From: Paenibacillus elgii NBRC 100335
GTDB lineage: Bacteria; Bacillota; Bacilli; Paenibacillales; NBRC-103111
Assembly: GCF_004000865.1 (NCBI RefSeq)
Contig: NZ_BIMB01000008.1
Coordinates: forward strand, 1-64,000
DNA length: 64,000 bases
Direction: 5' to 3'
Position 1 is the stretch's first letter. Every line of letters starts with the position of its first letter. A program made the position numbers and the translations under genes. Below are positions 8,296 through 15,485 of the stretch, in pieces. Under the pieces are notes generated by a model, which saw nothing but the letters and a program-made list of their open reading frames with translations, ran no database searches and was not told the origin of the DNA.

Positions 8296-9888
8296 GTGAG
8301 CCTTAAATCATTTCTGCACAAGCTGCATTATGATCCTGATCATTCCAGGCCGCCGGACTTTGAACCCGATTGGAATAATGCTCCGCTTGGTTATAAGCTG
8401 TATCGCGGCTTACCGACCTTTGCGCTCTCTTCGGAAGTACCGTTGACCCTTGAAGGAAGATCCGTGCCGGTTCGACCGGAAATTCGCGATATCGGTCATT
8501 TTCTCTGGTATGCCTACGGGCTTGCACAGATGTGCCAGTCCGTCTTTTACATGGATTACGGCGGACTGGAGGGAGGAACAAGCGTAGTCCACTCGTTCCG
8601 GCGGTTCGCGCCTTCCGGCGGCTCCCTTTATCCGAGCGAATTATATGTGTACTTGAAAACGGACGATTTGCCTATCGGGATCTATCATTACGATACGGCG
8701 CATCATCGTCTCGTGCAGCTGCGCCTTGGCGATTTTGATGCTTATCTGGCGCGGGGGTTGGGGGATCGCTGCGACCTTTCGGCTTGCTTCGGCGCTGTGT
8801 TCGTATCAACCGTATTTTGGAAAAATTTTTTTAAATATAATAACTTTAGCTACCGTTTGCAGGGACTTGATGCCGGCGCGCTCATCGGACAGCTGCTGGA
8901 AACGGCCAAACGATTCGGATATCATACGGGGGTATACTTCCGTTTCCTCGACCGGGCCGTTAACCATTTGCTTGGCCTTGCCGAGCAGGAAGAGAGCGTG
9001 TATGCGATCATCCCCTTATCGCTGCAGCCGGCCAGCGGCTGGTTCTCCAGCAGTGGGACTGAAGCCGGAGTCTTGACATCCCGGCAATTGTGCGAAGTAC
9101 TGCCTGCGATCCGGCACGAGTCTTACATCCGCTCACTTCAATCGATAGAGTTCCCGATGCTGCTTCGCATGAACGAAGTTTCATTGATGGAAACAACGCA
9201 ATCGTTCGGTCCGCTCGATACCGCGAATATCGGAGGAATGATGACCGGCGGAGGGGAGAGAGTAGCGTTGCCCCGGACGCAAAGGCTGTCGTTTGATCTG
9301 GCTTCGGTCGTCCGGAAACGGTATTCGCCGCACTTGGATTTTGTTTTTGGCACGGTTGATGCTTACCAGGCCGCCGCTTTACTGCACGAGGCAACGTCCT
9401 CGTTCCCTTATACGAACGATTTGGATACGGCAGGCGAGCCCGGGAAGCGGGTGTCCATCTACGGCTGTTTGTACGGTATTGAAGGCATTCCCGACGGCGC
9501 TTACCGTTACGATGCTCTGGCTCACGAGCTGCGGCTGATCCATGCGGGGGATTACAGAATGCTGCTGCAGCAGGGGATAGCCATAGGTAATGTGAATCTG
9601 TTTCAAACTCCGTTTTGCCTGCATGTGGCCGCGGACAGGAATCACTACGCGGATGCGCTTGGTTTTCGGGGGTACCGTATTCAGCAGATGGAAGCAGGGA
9701 TGCTTGTTCAGCGACTGTTGATCGCGGGGGTCGCTCTTGGGCTGAACGGGCATCCGCTCCTCAGCTTCAACCCGGCCGATTGCGATAAAATTTACAAAAT
9801 GGAAGCGGAGGGGGTTACCAGTCTCATCCAAGTGCCGCTAGGCGCTTGCAGACCCAGCTCCCGGCTGGAGGGCGGATTGTACTCCTGA
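8296..9888 (+). CDS. Tandem SagB-type azoline dehydrogenase (nitroreductase family)
   Basis: A 530-residue FMN-dependent dehydrogenase expected to oxidise azolines to aromatic thiazoles and oxazoles. It has two nitroreductase-like halves. The first (about residues 50-260) has RRFAPSGGSLYPSELYVYL, the classic SagB signature, and GIYHYDTAHHRLVQL. The second (about 325-515) repeats the plan, with KRYSPHLDFVFG, GAYRYDALAHELRLI and a C-terminal GYRIQQMEAGMLVQRLLIAG segment. The second half lacks the PSGGxxxP loop, so it may be structural. GGAGGGGGGAG precedes the GTG start. This is the last gene of the TOMM operon, with a strong terminator 10 bases later. Confidence 0.9.
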   Translation: MSLKSFLHKLHYDPDHSRPPDFEPDWNNAPLGYKLYRGLPTFALSSEVPLTLEGRSVPVRPEIRDIGHFLWYAYGLAQMCQSVFYMDYGGLEGGTSVVHSFRRFAPSGGSLYPSELYVYLKTDDLPIGIYHYDTAHHRLVQLRLGDFDAYLARGLGDRCDLSACFGAVFVSTVFWKNFFKYNNFSYRLQGLDAGALIGQLLETAKRFGYHTGVYFRFLDRAVNHLLGLAEQEESVYAIIPLSLQPASGWFSSSGTEAGVLTSRQLCEVLPAIRHESYIRSLQSIEFPMLLRMNEVSLMETTQSFGPLDTANIGGMMTGGGERVALPRTQRLSFDLASVVRKRYSPHLDFVFGTVDAYQAAALLHEATSSFPYTNDLDTAGEPGKRVSIYGCLYGIEGIPDGAYRYDALAHELRLIHAGDYRMLLQQGIAIGNVNLFQTPFCLHVAADRNHYADALGFRGYRIQQMEAGMLVQRLLIAGVALGLNGHPLLSFNPADCDKIYKMEAEGVTSLIQVPLGACRPSSRLEGGLYS

Positions 9889-9897
9889 AAGAACGGC

Positions 9898-9942
9898 AAA
9901 AGACAGCAGCTCGAAATCACATTCGGGCGTGCTGTCTTTTTT
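9898..9942 (+). terminator. Terminator of the TOMM operon, likely bidirectional
   Basis: AAAAGACAGCA pairs with TGCTGTCTTTT and is followed by T's. The A run on the left also gives a T run on the minus strand, serving the convergent DUF420 gene. Confidence 0.9.
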
Positions 9943-9944
9943 CA

Positions 9945-10469
9945 TTAATAGTAAGGTGAAATTAACAGATACACAAGAACTCCGGTGGAGCTTACATACA
10001 GCCAGATGGGCATCGTCCAACGGGCGATTTTCCGGTGCGACTCGATTTTCATATTGAAGCCCCGGGTTACGGTGATTAAGGCCATCGGGACGTTCACGAT
10101 CGCCAGCAGCACGTGGGTGATCAGGACAAAAAAGTAAACGTATTTCAGCCACAGGCTTCCTCCGAATTTCGTCGGCTCGGTCAGAAAATGGTAAGCAACG
10201 TACGAAACAAGGAAGAGGGCCGTGGTCACAAAAGCGAGAAGCACAAAGTTCCGGTGCGCCGCGATGTTTTTCTTCTTCACGAAATAAAGCGAAAGCAGCA
10301 AGAAAGCAAAAGTAAAGCAGTTAAAAACGGCGTTCAGCAAAGGGAGCACCGTTACGTCGAAGCCGACCGTACCTTCATATTTTGGCATAAAAAATAAGGC
10401 GGCGATCACTCCGATCAGGATGATGGAAAAAACGGTGATCAAAGCGGTAAAATTGCGTGGTTTGCTCAT
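9945..10469 (-). CDS. DUF420 membrane protein (YozB/CtaM-like)
   Basis: A 174-residue protein with about five membrane segments (FTALITVFSIILIGVIAALFF, LPLLNAVFNCFTFAFLLLSL, FVLLAFVTTALFLVSYVAYH and others) and conserved histidines. This is the DUF420 family, which includes Bacillus YozB and Staphylococcus CtaM, needed for maturation of heme-copper oxidases. A role in cytochrome oxidase assembly is inferred from the family only. The frame opens at 10499, but ATG at 10469 is preceded by GGGGGAA at normal spacing. It is the only minus-strand gene in the left third and lies between the TOMM operon and gerB. No respiratory gene is nearby. Confidence 0.85.
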   Translation of the reverse strand: MSKPRNFTALITVFSIILIGVIAALFFMPKYEGTVGFDVTVLPLLNAVFNCFTFAFLLLSLYFVKKKNIAAHRNFVLLAFVTTALFLVSYVAYHFLTEPTKFGGSLWLKYVYFFVLITHVLLAIVNVPMALITVTRGFNMKIESHRKIARWTMPIWLYVSSTGVLVYLLISPYY

Positions 10470-10611
10470 AGTATTCCCCCGTTTTCTGGCATTTTGCAAC
10501 TATTGTCCATTTAAGGATAGACATCCTTTTCTTCAAAAACAACGGGGTTTTCCTGCGTTTTGTTACATTTTATCGAACGCTGGGAACCGCGAGGTCCTGC
10601 CTGCCGTGCTT

Positions 10612-10647
10612 GCATAACATTGGAGCGGAATGCCCACCATAATATGG
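10612..10647 (+). promoter_or_regulatory. Two-part element before gerB, copy of the one before gerA (sigma-G-like)
   Basis: GCATAACA, 15 bases, CACCATAATATGG, with blocks and gap identical to 1948-1983. GCATA with CACCATA after 18 bases fits a sigma-G promoter. It lies about 86 bases upstream of the gerB start, a sensible distance. The rest of the gap 10470-10732 shows nothing else I can name. Confidence 0.55.
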
Positions 10648-10732
10648 ACTTCGGAGCAGAATGTGGAACTGCGTTCAAAACACCGTTTTGGAGGCAAAAT
10701 GAAGCATCACTACCTAGGAAGAGGGGGTTGCC

Positions 10733-11827
10733 GTGGCTTATTTGCCGCCCGAGGAACGCATCACAACCATACAAGCAACCGTGCTGATCTCCAATTATAT
10801 GCTGGGCGTGAGCATTCTGACGCTACCCCGTACCTCGGTAGAGGCGGCGCAAACGCCCGATGTCTGGATTTCACTCATCCTCAGTGGGTTAATCACGGTA
10901 ATGGTCGGAATTCTGATTGTAAAATTGTCCCATCGCTTTCCAGGCCAAACCTACTATCAATATAACCGGCTTCTCGTCGGCAAATGGCTGGGGATCGCGC
11001 TCAGTTTTTTTACGGCTTTATACTTCATTCTAATGGCCTCTTTTCAGGTTCGAGCGATGCTGGACGTTACCCGGCTGTTCCTGCTGGAGGGCACGCCTAA
11101 CTGGGCGATTACGTTCGCTTTTATGTGGGTGGGGGTTTATTTGATGATGGGCGGAATCAATCCGCTCGCCCGGCTCTTCGAAGTGATTTTTCCGATCACG
11201 ACCGTTATTCTGATCTTGATCGCCTTCATGGGGCTCAGCGTATTCGAGCCCGACAACATGCGGCCTGTGCTGGGTCACGGCCTCATGCCGGTGCTGCGCG
11301 GGCTGAAAACGACGATACTGGCTTACACGTCCGTCGAGATCATGCTCGTCATTCCCGCATTTATGAAGCATCCGGAAAAGGCGGTCAAAGCGGTGCTGAT
11401 CGGGGTGCTCATCCCGACGTTCTTCTACGTGGTCACCTGCGTCATTGTCATCGGAACGTTATCGGTGGACGGCGTCATTACCCGGACCTGGCCGACCATC
11501 TCGCTTTTCCGGAGCTTCGAGTTCAGGGGAATCTTCTTCGAGCGCTTCGAGACGCTGCTGCTCGTCATCTGGCTTATGCAGATTTTTACCACCTTTACGT
11601 TGTCTTATTATCTCGGAGCGCTTGGCATCGCACAAAGCTGGAAGGTGAATCACCGGGCGGTCATCTTTGTCTTGCTGGCGATCATCTATGTGATCTCCTT
11701 CGCGCCTGCGGATACGAACGAATTGTTTAAGCTGGGGGAAATGCTAGGCTTGTCGTCGCTGGTTCTGTTTATCCTGGTGCCTGCGGTTCTGTACGTTCTT
11801 CCGAGCAGGAAAGGAGCCCGGTCTTGA
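10733..11827 (+). CDS. Spore germinant receptor B subunit (GerB family permease)
   Basis: A 364-residue integral membrane subunit of a germinant receptor, in the APC/endospore germination permease superfamily. It opens with ERITTIQATVLISNYMLGVSILTLPR, the family's first helix, and about ten hydrophobic helices follow. A GTG start with GGGGGTT just upstream is chosen. The stop overlaps the TTG of gerC. The subunit is thought to form the ligand-sensing membrane part. The matching A subunit is probably the gene at 1996, separated by the TOMM locus. Confidence 0.92.
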   Translation: MAYLPPEERITTIQATVLISNYMLGVSILTLPRTSVEAAQTPDVWISLILSGLITVMVGILIVKLSHRFPGQTYYQYNRLLVGKWLGIALSFFTALYFILMASFQVRAMLDVTRLFLLEGTPNWAITFAFMWVGVYLMMGGINPLARLFEVIFPITTVILILIAFMGLSVFEPDNMRPVLGHGLMPVLRGLKTTILAYTSVEIMLVIPAFMKHPEKAVKAVLIGVLIPTFFYVVTCVIVIGTLSVDGVITRTWPTISLFRSFEFRGIFFERFETLLLVIWLMQIFTTFTLSYYLGALGIAQSWKVNHRAVIFVLLAIIYVISFAPADTNELFKLGEMLGLSSLVLFILVPAVLYVLPSRKGARS

Positions 11828-13059
11828 AACGCCGAAAGATGATGCTTGCGATCGTGGCTCTGCTGCCGATGATGCCGCTGCTGGCGGGCTGCTGGAGTCA
11901 GCGGGAGATCGACGACCTTAGCCTTGTGGCCGGAATCGCGCTGGATAAAGCTCATGAAACGAAGGTCGAAAAGGCTCTGACCAAAAATGGGGCGACGCGC
12001 AAAAAAGAGGATTTGATCTCGATAACGTATCAGATTTTTACTTCCAGCTCCGGCGGGGGGCAAGGCAAAGGAAGCGGCGGCTCGTCCGAGCAAAAGAGAT
12101 ACGAAAACTTTACGGAAACCGGAGACTTGCTATTGGAATCGACCCGGGAAATCTCGCTCCGGACGGAACGGCCGATATTTGCCCAGCATTTCAAGACGCT
12201 GGTGATCGGCGACGAACTGCTTCGTACGACACCGATCCGAAGTTTTATGGATCTGATGTACCGCGAGTCGGAATTTAGACCGAGCGCCCTGGTGTTCGTC
12301 GCCCGCGGATTGGCGAGGGAGACGTTTGAGCTGAAAGGGGCGAAGGAAATCCCGGCATTCCGCATCCTGAAGATGGTTGACAATCAATACAAATCGACCC
12401 GCATCCTTCCTCCGGTATCCTTAGCCAAGCTGCTGACGCTCCTGCAGAGTAAGTCGAGCTTTTTGCTGCAAGCGATCGTCAAAGGGGGAGGGGAGATTAA
12501 ATTTGCCGGGGCCGGAGTCGTTCACGGACAGAGCGGAAAGCTGGTCGGCTTTCTCGATGAAGACGAGCTGGGCAGCATCACGCTGATCACGGGAAATGTA
12601 CGGGGAGGCGTCGTGAAGTTCGCCGACGAGGAAACCGGGCAAAAAAACCTGTATGAAATTTTGTCGTATAAGAGCGACATTGTGCCGCACGTGGAAGGGG
12701 ATAACATCTCGTTCGAGGTTCGGATCGAATCCCGGGGCCGGTTAAGCGAAAGCTGGGTAATGAACGAGAAAAGCTTTGACGACCGTTTCCTGAAGCGACA
12801 GGGGCAGTATGCGGCGAAGCAATTGGAACGGAACATCCGCCAAACGCTGGAGAAAATTCAGAGGAAGTACAAAGCCGACGTGATCGGATTTAGCAAGGAA
12901 CTGCGCATTCATGAGCCGAAAACATGGGATAAAGTCAAATCCCAATGGGACCAAAAGTTCAGTCAAGCCGAGGTTCGCGTACACGCCAAAACGATCGTGA
13001 CGGAGTACGGAGCGAGCGGTTCGAAAGTCATTGAGCATCGCAATCCGCCCGGATCATGA
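11824..13059 (+). CDS. Spore germinant receptor C subunit (GerC family lipoprotein)
   Basis: A 411-residue Ger(x)C lipoprotein. The signal peptide ends in lipobox LAGC, with the lipidated Cys at residue 23, followed by WSQREIDDLSLVAGIALDK, the family hallmark. It also has the later landmarks TGDLLLESTREISLRTERPIFAQHFKTLVIG and the C-terminal LERNIRQTLEKIQRKYKADVIGF. It starts at TTG 11824 overlapping the gerB stop, so translation is coupled. A low-complexity Gly/Ser/Lys insert near residue 80 (SSGGGQGKGSGGSS) is unusual. It belongs with gerB at 10733. Confidence 0.92.
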   Translation: MKRRKMMLAIVALLPMMPLLAGCWSQREIDDLSLVAGIALDKAHETKVEKALTKNGATRKKEDLISITYQIFTSSSGGGQGKGSGGSSEQKRYENFTETGDLLLESTREISLRTERPIFAQHFKTLVIGDELLRTTPIRSFMDLMYRESEFRPSALVFVARGLARETFELKGAKEIPAFRILKMVDNQYKSTRILPPVSLAKLLTLLQSKSSFLLQAIVKGGGEIKFAGAGVVHGQSGKLVGFLDEDELGSITLITGNVRGGVVKFADEETGQKNLYEILSYKSDIVPHVEGDNISFEVRIESRGRLSESWVMNEKSFDDRFLKRQGQYAAKQLERNIRQTLEKIQRKYKADVIGFSKELRIHEPKTWDKVKSQWDQKFSQAEVRVHAKTIVTEYGASGSKVIEHRNPPGS

Positions 13060-13205
13060 AGACAATCCATAGTTTGGAGAAAATACAAAAAAAACATAAC
13101 CGGATCTAAAAAAAACAAAAGACATTAGCAGGCGGATGTTATAGATTGTAAGTACAAAAATAAAATTCCAAATGATGAAGGATGTACATTTCCGTGGACC
13201 GGAGC

Positions 13206-13237
13206 AGAACCTGTAAGTTTGTTTCAGGTTCTTTTTT
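13206..13237 (+). terminator. Terminator between gerC and the GH8 gene
   Basis: AGAACCTG, an 11-base loop, CAGGTTCT and six T's. It lies 147 bases past gerC and 109 before the GH8 gene, so it ends gerC transcripts or acts in the GH8 leader. The rest of 13060-13345 is A-rich and shows no gene. Confidence 0.8.
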
Positions 13238-13345
13238 GCACATGCTTCTCCGCTGGAACAGGGGCGAACGATCATACTAAGCGGAAAGGAGGAAATGGTT
13301 TACCGCACGCAACAAATCCTACCCGATATAAGGAGGAAAATGACA

Positions 13346-15346
13346 ATGTACAGAACCCGAATTCAATCGACCCGCAGCAAAATGAGAACGGTCTCTCTAA
13401 TTTTGCTTTCCGCAGCGCTGCTTCTGGCAGCCTTCGGCTTGCCCGCTCCGTTGCAGCCGAAGGCTCATGCCGCCGGAGAAATGAAACCGTTCCCACAGCA
13501 GCTGAGTTACCCCGGTATCCTCAAGCCGAATCATGTTTCGCAAGCTTCCATGAATGCGTCCGTCGCTGCTTACTACGACTACTGGAAGGGGGCGCATCTG
13601 AAGAACAACTTATCTTCCTTGCCGGGCGGCTATTACGTCAAAGGGAACGTTGCGGGCAACCCGGACGGCTTCAAGGCGCTGGGCTCTTCGGAGGGACAAG
13701 GCTACGGCATGGTGATTACGGCGCTGATGGCCGGTCATGACCCGGATGCGAGAACGATTTTCGACGGGCTGTTCAAAACGGCAAGAGCTTATAAAAGCTC
13801 TGAAAATTCGAATCTGATGGGCTGGATCGTCGCGGACGACAAGAAAGCTCAAGGGCATTTCTCCTCGGCCACCGACGGAGACCTTGATATCGCCTATGCG
13901 CTCATTTTGGCCGATCGTCAATGGGGGTCCGGCGGTTCCGTCAATTATTTGGCGGAAGCGAAAAAAATGATTACGAACGGCATCAAGGCCAGCAACGTGA
14001 CGACCGGCAACCGGCTGAATCAGGGAGATTGGGATTCCAAAAGCACCTGGGATACGCGTCCGTCGGATTGGATGCTCAGCCATTTGCGGGCATTCTACGA
14101 AGTGACGGGAGATCAAACCTGGCTTGACGTCATCAACAATCTGTATAACGTGTACGGCCAGTTCAGCAGCAAATACACGCCGGTCACCGGTCTGATCTCC
14201 GACTTCGTTATCGATAACCCGCCGAAGCCGGCTCCGCGCGATCATATGGAAGGGGAAGAATTCCCTGACGAATACAATTACAACGCCAGCCGCGTTCCGC
14301 TGCGCATTGTGATGGACTACGCGTTCTACGGGGATGCGAGAGGCAAAGCGATCGCCGACAAAATGGCGACATGGATCAAAGGAAAGACCGGCGGCAACCC
14401 GAACAATATCAAAGACGGCTACAAGCTTGATGGCACCGTTAACGAAAAGGCAAGCTATGCGACGGCCGTGTTCGTCTCGCCGTTCATTGCCGCGTCCACG
14501 ACGAACAGCAGCCATCAGGCGTGGATCAATGCGGGCTGGGATTGGATGAAGAACAAGAAAGAAGGCTATTATAGCGATTCCTTTAATCTGTTATCGATGC
14601 TCTTCATTTCGGGCAACTGGTGGATTCCGACGGCCGGCAGCGGCACGCCGGATACGCAGGCACCCACGGCTCCGGCGAACTTGACCGCAACGGCCGTATC
14701 GAGCAGTCAAGTGAATCTGAGCTGGACGGCCTCCACGGATAACGTTGGGGTCAAAGAGTATAAAATTTACCGCGGCGGCGCGGAGGTCGGCACGGCGACA
14801 GGCACTTCGTACAGCGATGCGGGTTTGAATCCGTCCACGACGTACAGCTACACGGTCAAGGCTTATGATGCGGCAGGCAATGCGTCGGCGAACAGCAATA
14901 CCGCCAGCGCCACGACGACCGATGGTCCTTCTACGGAAGCCAATCTTGCGAAGGGGAAAGCAGGCAAGGCCAGCTCAGTGGAAGGAAGCGGCTACGAAGC
15001 GTCCAAAGCGTTCGACGGCAACGCCTCCACTCGCTGGGCGAGCAAGGAAGGCAGCGACCCGCAATGGATTTACGTCGATCTCGGGAAGACGTACAGCATC
15101 CATAAAGTGAAGCTGAACTGGGAAGACGCCTATGGCAAAAATTACAAAATTCAAGTATCGAACGATAGCGGCTCGCCGGCGAATTGGACGGACGTTTATA
15201 CGAAGACGAATGGGAAGGGTGGAGTCGAAGAGATCAACTTTGCCGCGCAGGATGCCCGTTATGTCCGGATGTACGGCACGGCAAGAGGCACGTCTTACGG
15301 GTATTCGCTCTACGAATTCGAAGTGTACGGCCCGAGCGGAATGTGA
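13346..15346 (+). CDS. Secreted GH8 chitosanase/endoglucanase with FN3 and discoidin (F5/8C) modules
   Basis: A 666-residue secreted enzyme. A long signal peptide ends at AHAAGE. A family GH8 catalytic domain (about 40-430) has the general acid Glu116 in SSEGQGYGM, an ATDGDLDIAYALILADRQWG segment and YNYNASRVPLRIVMDYAFYGD. An FN3 module follows (about 437-520, APTAPANLTATAVSSSQVNL), then a discoidin/F5-8C carbohydrate-binding module (about 530-666, ANLAKGKAGKASSVEG). This order matches Paenibacillus bifunctional chitosanase-glucanases, which hydrolyse chitosan and beta-1,4-glucans. Exact substrate cannot be read from sequence. Start: AGGAGG lies 9 bases before ATG 13346; earlier in-frame starts at 13295 and 13340 are less well placed. 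Confidence 0.9.
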   Translation: MYRTRIQSTRSKMRTVSLILLSAALLLAAFGLPAPLQPKAHAAGEMKPFPQQLSYPGILKPNHVSQASMNASVAAYYDYWKGAHLKNNLSSLPGGYYVKGNVAGNPDGFKALGSSEGQGYGMVITALMAGHDPDARTIFDGLFKTARAYKSSENSNLMGWIVADDKKAQGHFSSATDGDLDIAYALILADRQWGSGGSVNYLAEAKKMITNGIKASNVTTGNRLNQGDWDSKSTWDTRPSDWMLSHLRAFYEVTGDQTWLDVINNLYNVYGQFSSKYTPVTGLISDFVIDNPPKPAPRDHMEGEEFPDEYNYNASRVPLRIVMDYAFYGDARGKAIADKMATWIKGKTGGNPNNIKDGYKLDGTVNEKASYATAVFVSPFIAASTTNSSHQAWINAGWDWMKNKKEGYYSDSFNLLSMLFISGNWWIPTAGSGTPDTQAPTAPANLTATAVSSSQVNLSWTASTDNVGVKEYKIYRGGAEVGTATGTSYSDAGLNPSTTYSYTVKAYDAAGNASANSNTASATTTDGPSTEANLAKGKAGKASSVEGSGYEASKAFDGNASTRWASKEGSDPQWIYVDLGKTYSIHKVKLNWEDAYGKNYKIQVSNDSGSPANWTDVYTKTNGKGGVEEINFAAQDARYVRMYGTARGTSYGYSLYEFEVYGPSGM

Positions 15347-15426
15347 GGGATATGTAAGCGTTCTATTGTTAAGGTTTTATATTGTTTTTGGGAATCCGTG
15401 GACAACGGGCGTTAGCCGGGATTAGA

Positions 15427-15472
15427 CTGATCAATGTTCGAACCTCAACTTTGGCAGTACAACATTGATCAG
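15427..15472 (+). promoter_or_regulatory. Perfect 12-bp inverted repeat abutting the ribosome site of the PHP-SLH gene
   Basis: CTGATCAATGTT (15427-15438) and AACATTGATCAG (15461-15472) are exact complements around 22 bases. The right arm runs into the AGAGGAG ribosome site of the gene starting at 15486. It could be a repressor operator or an mRNA hairpin that masks translation. No T run follows. A cre-like TGTAAGCGTTCTAT lies upstream at 15354. Confidence 0.75.
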
Positions 15473-15485
15473 AGGAGCAGTCAGC

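Noticed and set aside
1948-10647. The repeated two-part element as insertion-sequence ends
   Set aside because: The copies are in direct orientation, lack transposase or target duplications, and resemble promoters.
13176-13220. Short ORF of about 14 codons upstream of the GH8 gene
   Set aside because: No ribosome site, and it overlaps the terminator hairpin.
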